Assembly (NCBI GenBank): GCA_023136985.1
Contig: JAGLQD010000348.1
Location: forward strand, 1-7,930
Source of the DNA: Candidatus Sabulitectum sp.
GTDB lineage: Bacteria; Fermentibacterota; Fermentibacteria; Fermentibacterales; JCC-6
DNA: 7,930 nt
Direction: 5' to 3'
Below are positions 3,999-7,930 of this stretch, piece by piece (the first letter of the stretch is position 1; each line of letters opens with the position of its first letter). The translations under genes and the position numbers were made by a program. The notes beneath the pieces are model-generated. The model saw only the letters and a program-made list of their open reading frames with translations. It ran no database searches and was not told the origin of the DNA.

Positions 3999-6512
3999 TT
4001 GAAGAAAAAGTTTTCTACAGTACTAATGGTTATTGCTACATTATTTGTTGTGGGTTTCAGCAGTGTATACATGGTAAGGGAATTTACCAAGGTCGACAAT
4101 TTTTCCAGCATGAGCGATATGTGGAGTCTTTTCCTGTTCAATGATACTACCGGACACGCACTGTTTCATGAAGTGAACATGGATGATTTTGTCAGTGCTC
4201 CCTTCCCTGTTCGCGGCGACTCTCTGCTGTCTGTTAACGGCCTTATTGCCTCTCAGGATAATTACTTCAGCTTATTCGGCACTGATACTCCACATGGTGA
4301 AAAATTCGAAATAGAGTTTTCTCATCTGGATTCTGTTTTCACCACGACTATTGCAACACACACCATCCCCGCGGCTCTTCAGCTGCAGGTCTGGCTAATG
4401 GTTATTCTTCGCACTCTGATTGTCTTCGGTCTGATAGCAGTGGCGTTGTGGGGGTTTATCAAACAGCCGTATTCCTCGGCAGTGCTGACATTATCACTGT
4501 TCTGTTTAACAATGGCCCTGCAATTCACCGTTACAATTGGCTCTATAGCTGATGTCTACGCCAGTTTTCAAGTACCGATGAGTATTATTGTACTGGTGTA
4601 CATTCTCTCCACATTCACCGCACCTCTCTTCCTTAAGCTGCAACTTCTTTTTCCAGCCAGGAATCCGGTTTACGAGAAACACAGAGTCATCTACAATCTG
4701 TTGATCTTCCTGCCGATGCTGTTAGTAATTACGATCTTTTCCATATTTACGCAAAAAAATCAATTCATCTATCCCAATATTCTTACAACACTTTTGCTCG
4801 TCTGGGGATATGTTCTGCTGGTCCGCAACTACAAAAGGGCAACTGTATTTCTAGAAAGACGTCAGACGAGGCTGGTTCTGCTGGGGGCAGGTCCAGGACT
4901 GCTAACGTATGTTCTGTTTACCTGGTCAATGCAGTTCTTTGGAAGTTGGTTTACCGGTCTGCCAGTTGTTTCAAGATTGCTCTTCACCAACGGTATCTTC
5001 CTGATGATCCTCACAATTCCAGTATCTCTGGGGTATGCTTTCGGAAAATACCGGCTGCTGCAGGTTGAGGGTCACCTGAAAAGGGGTACACGATTTCTTG
5101 CTGTTAACTTTTTCCTGCTGGCTTTGTTTGCAGGAATACTCTGGGCTGTGGGTGAACTGCTTCTTAAAAATATAGGCATAAATTCACAGGCGCCGATACT
5201 TGTTCTGGGGATCTTACTGGCGTTCTTTTTCATGACTATTCAGAGAAAGATCAGACACAGGATTGAGGAACACTTCTACCCGGAACGGGCAAAGCTGCGG
5301 GTGATGATGAAGGACTTTCTGGCTACAAGCATGATTCGTACAGAAAGTGCTCAGTTCTGGGAAGAGCTTGAAGATAAGCTTGCGGACGGGCTTTCCGCAG
5401 AAAAGATATATCCGGTTCTTCGAGTGACCGGAAAGGATCTTTTTACAGTGGACCCTGGTGAACAGGCTCCCTTCTCCCCTGGCGATGCGTTTATTCGCAG
5501 GCTGGAATCCAGGGACAACCCTCTGCTCTTTGACGAGATGATGGCCAGTGGCAAGATCATGCTTTCTTCTGAACAGAAAGAGTGGTTCATTCAGAGGAAG
5601 AGTGCAATTCTTCTGCCTCTGGTAACATCATCGGGGCTGCTGGGCTTCCTGGTTATCAGCTGCAAAACCAATGGAGAGGATTTTACAGCTGAAGAGCTGG
5701 AGCTTCTTGAGAGCTTTTCAACACAAACTGCTCTTGTTGCCGAGAACCTTGAACTGCTTGGTGAAAGGCTGGAAAAGGAAAAACTGGAAGAGCAGCTTAA
5801 AGTGGCTCGAAACATTCAGCAGGGGCTTCTTCCTGGAGAGATCCCAATTATTCCGGGTATTGAAATGTCTGCTCTTATCAGATTCTGCCTTGATGTTGCA
5901 GGTGATTACTATGACATTATTCCTCTTGAGGACGGAAGGATCGTTCTTTCCATCGGTGATGTTTCCGGCAAAGGAGTCGGCGCCGCTCTGCTCATGGCAA
6001 ACCTTCAGGCATCATTGCGCACAGCTCAGGGAATGGGGGCCACTCTGGCCGAATCTGCCGCAAGGATCAACAAACTTGTTTATGAGAATACTCCTTCCGA
6101 TATGTTTATTACCTTCTTCATGATATGCGTCGATCCCGCACGAAAACGCATGCGGTATGTAAATGCAGGGCACAATCCACCCTTCCTTATAGAGAACGAC
6201 GGGCATGAGAGGATGCTGACCAAAGGAGGATTACTGTTCGGGGTTGTTGAAAATGCTCAGTATGAAGAAGGTGAAGTTTTGCTTCAGAGCGGAGACATGA
6301 TCCTTATGTACACAGATGGTGTTTCTGAAGCAATGGACAGTAATGATGAGGAATTTGGGGAAAAGCAGATCGCCCACATTGTTGCACGGAACAGAGAACT
6401 GCCGCTGGATGAGCTTCTTGCGCTGATCGAGAAAGAAGTAAGCATCTTTCATGGATCAAGTTCTTACGCCGACGACTTCACCCTGCTGGCAGCAAGGATA
6501 GATGCTACCTGA
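3999..6512 (+). CDS. Membrane-bound PP2C/SpoIIE-type serine phosphatase with GAF-like domain
   Basis: The 837-residue product begins with a helix (about 8-27) and an extracytoplasmic segment (28-128) containing VRGDSLLSVNGL (71-82), which resembles the ligand-binding loop of PDZ domains. About nine helices follow (131-415). A GAF-like domain lies at about 450-585, then a short charged coiled-coil linker (583-605, ERLEKEKLEEQLKVARNIQQ). The C-terminal PP2C domain (605-837) has all the acidic metal-binding motifs: GDYYD (635-639), IGDVSGKG (652-659), YTDGVSEA (T772-D773-G774) and DDFTLL (D825, D826). Family members such as RsbU and SpoIIE remove phosphate from Ser/Thr of STAS-domain anti-anti-sigma factors; here the target is unknown, and no STAS or anti-sigma kinase gene is in the window. 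It probably senses an outside or membrane signal and relays it to the cytoplasmic phosphatase. The TTG start is preferred over GTG 3924. Its stop overlaps the convergent gene by 8 bases. Confidence 0.9.
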   Translation: MKKKFSTVLMVIATLFVVGFSSVYMVREFTKVDNFSSMSDMWSLFLFNDTTGHALFHEVNMDDFVSAPFPVRGDSLLSVNGLIASQDNYFSLFGTDTPHGEKFEIEFSHLDSVFTTTIATHTIPAALQLQVWLMVILRTLIVFGLIAVALWGFIKQPYSSAVLTLSLFCLTMALQFTVTIGSIADVYASFQVPMSIIVLVYILSTFTAPLFLKLQLLFPARNPVYEKHRVIYNLLIFLPMLLVITIFSIFTQKNQFIYPNILTTLLLVWGYVLLVRNYKRATVFLERRQTRLVLLGAGPGLLTYVLFTWSMQFFGSWFTGLPVVSRLLFTNGIFLMILTIPVSLGYAFGKYRLLQVEGHLKRGTRFLAVNFFLLALFAGILWAVGELLLKNIGINSQAPILVLGILLAFFFMTIQRKIRHRIEEHFYPERAKLRVMMKDFLATSMIRTESAQFWEELEDKLADGLSAEKIYPVLRVTGKDLFTVDPGEQAPFSPGDAFIRRLESRDNPLLFDEMMASGKIMLSSEQKEWFIQRKSAILLPLVTSSGLLGFLVISCKTNGEDFTAEELELLESFSTQTALVAENLELLGERLEKEKLEEQLKVARNIQQGLLPGEIPIIPGIEMSALIRFCLDVAGDYYDIIPLEDGRIVLSIGDVSGKGVGAALLMANLQASLRTAQGMGATLAESAARINKLVYENTPSDMFITFFMICVDPARKRMRYVNAGHNPPFLIENDGHERMLTKGGLLFGVVENAQYEEGEVLLQSGDMILMYTDGVSEAMDSNDEEFGEKQIAHIVARNRELPLDELLALIEKEVSIFHGSSSYADDFTLLAARIDAT

Positions 6513-7542
6513 GGTAACCTTTCCGAAAACGGCTGTGATAAAGGATCTGGAGCTTCCGAAAAAGGTTAAACGGTTTACGGCGGTTTCGCTGCAGGCCGTT
6601 CTGCTCAATGGATATAAGGATGTCCATGATCCCTTTTGAGATTTTTCCGTCCAGCTTGGGATTCACCTCACTCAGATGTCTGTGTCTGGTATGAGTGTAT
6701 TCCCCCGGGTTCAACAGAGAGCGGTCAAGAGCATCTCTCAGCTCATGGATGGATTCTGTGTTAATTCCCTTGTCTTTCCTGCTCATGGTTCTGTAAGTCA
6801 CAACCGGCTTGTCCAGAACCATAAATTCGTAGATAACCGAGGAAGTATCTGAGATCAGAACATCGGCTAAATGAAGATATGGAGTTATGTCATAGGAATC
6901 AATCAACCTGATCCGCTTTTTCCCTAACTCATCAAGAGTCTCTTTCTTCATGAATTCATGGGGTTTGCAAAACCAGATCTCATCTTTTTTCATGATCGTT
7001 TCAATAACCGGAACAATATCTCCGGCAGATTCCATTGTGCTGCTGTGGGTTGGAGCATAAAGAACTATCTTCCTGCCTATCGGTAACTTTAATTGCTCTC
7101 TGATCTTTGTGGTGTCGCAGCTGAGGATATGATCGATCTTGGGCCAGCCAGTTTCAAAAACGCTGAAGTAACCGTGCTTCTTCTGTAACCTTTTGAATTC
7201 TTCAGTTACCACAGGGCCTGAAGTAAGGTAAACATCAAAGAAGTGTCTTATTCTGTAATGAGAAGGTTTTTCGATACCAATTCCATGAAAAAGCTCAACT
7301 TTTATTCCTGGCAGCCGAAAATCTACAAAATTGCCCGGGCACAGCACAAAATCAGGTTGAAAGGTCACTGCTTCTTTTAGCTCTGTGAATGTTCTGATCC
7401 CGGGAAGGATTTCGGGAAGTCTCTTCTTAACCTTTGCACTTGCATACAACGCAGTTTCAATGTTTTGCCTTTCTGCTTCTTTTAAAAGAGGCAGGATCAC
7501 AGGAATGGAATAGAGTTTGGAAACATAGAAGAGCAGTCTCAT
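6505..7542 (-). CDS. CDP-glycerol glycerophosphotransferase-like enzyme (TagF/TagB family)
   Basis: The 345-residue product has the GT-B-like motifs of CDP-glycerol glycerophosphotransferases (PF04464). FHGIG (H86-G87) stands in place of the usual WHG. YAPTHSS (162-168) resembles the family's YAPTW-type loop. KPHEF (193-197) and SDTSSVIYEFMVLDKPVV (231-248) form the nucleotide-binding end. It would transfer glycerol phosphate from CDP-glycerol to a growing polymer or lipid-linked glycan at the inner face of the membrane. It is shorter than long TagF polymerases and has no N-terminal extension, so it may be a single-addition (TagB-like) enzyme. The last about 30 residues are strongly basic, perhaps for membrane contact. 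Its ATG overlaps the stop of the TagD-like gene (ATGA) and lacks its own ribosome binding site, so translation is probably coupled. Substrate and polymer are inferred. Confidence 0.85.
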   Translation of the reverse strand: MRLLFYVSKLYSIPVILPLLKEAERQNIETALYASAKVKKRLPEILPGIRTFTELKEAVTFQPDFVLCPGNFVDFRLPGIKVELFHGIGIEKPSHYRIRHFFDVYLTSGPVVTEEFKRLQKKHGYFSVFETGWPKIDHILSCDTTKIREQLKLPIGRKIVLYAPTHSSTMESAGDIVPVIETIMKKDEIWFCKPHEFMKKETLDELGKKRIRLIDSYDITPYLHLADVLISDTSSVIYEFMVLDKPVVTYRTMSRKDKGINTESIHELRDALDRSLLNPGEYTHTRHRHLSEVNPKLDGKISKGIMDILISIEQNGLQRNRRKPFNLFRKLQILYHSRFRKGYLR

Positions 7543-7930
7543 TGGGAGATCGTTTTGCCGTTCTGTACAGTATTCTTGATCGAAGAGGTTGAAATGCTTT
7601 TAGTCCTTGGAAGGTAGACCACTTCACAGTGTTCCTTCAGGAAATCAAATTTTCCAGTCCAGTCGTGGCCTATAACAAAAATATCGATTGAATGGTTTCG
7701 TATATCGTCCAGTTTCTGTTCCCAGCTGGTTTCAGGAATGACCTTGTCCACAAAGCGGATAGCCTCCACGATCTTTGCCCGGTGTGAGTAAGGATAAATA
7801 CATTGTTTGTGCTTTCCCATATTGAACTCATCTGTTGAAACAGCTACTACAAGATAATCTCCAAGAGCTCTTGCCCGTTTAAGAATGTTCAGGTGACCTA
7901 TGTGAAAAAGATCAAATGTTCCGTATGTAG
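7539..7930 (-). CDS. tagD: Glycerol-3-phosphate cytidylyltransferase (TagD-like), 5' end beyond window
   Basis: The frame is open to the right edge and gives 129 residues; only a few N-terminal codons are missing, since the visible part begins TYGTFDLFHIGHLNILKRA, normally preceded by about four residues. The HIGH nucleotide-binding motif is at visible residues 9-12. WEQKLDDIRNHSIDIFVIGH, then DWTGKFDFLKEHCEVVYLPR and STSSIK, match the Bacillus TagD enzyme closely throughout, including the end motif RT.SIST. It would make CDP-glycerol from CTP and glycerol-3-phosphate in the cytoplasm. An ATG at 7820 is internal and not the start. The next gene encodes the likely user of CDP-glycerol, overlapping by 4 bases. 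The symbol is by family resemblance. Confidence 0.93.
   Translation of the reverse strand, partial: TYGTFDLFHIGHLNILKRARALGDYLVVAVSTDEFNMGKHKQCIYPYSHRAKIVEAIRFVDKVIPETSWEQKLDDIRNHSIDIFVIGHDWTGKFDFLKEHCEVVYLPRTKSISTSSIKNTVQNGKTISQ

Noticed and set aside
5351..6452. Several minus- and plus-strand frames inside the phosphatase gene
   Set aside because: They are shadows of the PP2C/GAF coding region, with low-complexity Ser-rich products.

Overview
This 7.9-kb stretch carries eight protein-coding genes and one broken gene. It looks chromosomal and comes from an uncultured-type bacterium of moderate GC content. The lipoprotein-type signal peptide, ECF sigma factor, GAF-PP2C phosphatase and strong AGGAGG/GGAGG ribosome binding sites fit a diderm bacterium, but nothing here fixes the phylum. 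I see no rRNA, tRNA, CRISPR array or insertion sequence.

Left part (1-2541, minus strand). An ECF sigma factor (start at 2541) overlaps by 20 bases a small two-helix membrane protein whose soluble tail contains a duplicated His-rich motif; together they look like a stress or envelope signalling unit. A perfect 9-bp hairpin (1425-1450) follows. Next come a good sigma-70-type promoter (TTGACA-17-TATTTT, read leftwards) and a two-gene unit: an unrecognised multi-spanning membrane protein, joined by an ATGA overlap to an EamA-type transporter that runs off the left edge.

Middle part (2588-3998). A plus-strand VapB-like antitoxin gene has its own promoter and ribosome binding site but is interrupted by a frameshift and has no toxin gene beside it. 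A short hairpin separates it from a convergent gene for a predicted lipoprotein of unknown function. That gene diverges from the next one, and the two candidate -10 boxes overlap around 3869-3876.

Right part (3999-7930). A large membrane-bound phosphatase has an extracytoplasmic PDZ-like segment, about nine further membrane spans, a GAF-like domain and a PP2C/SpoIIE domain with all catalytic motifs. Its 3' end overlaps by 8 bases the end of a convergent two-gene unit. That unit holds a TagD-like glycerol-3-phosphate cytidylyltransferase (its first few codons lie beyond the right edge) and a CDP-glycerol glycerophosphotransferase-like enzyme, joined by an ATGA overlap. The first would make CDP-glycerol and the second would use it to put glycerol phosphate on a surface polymer or glycan.
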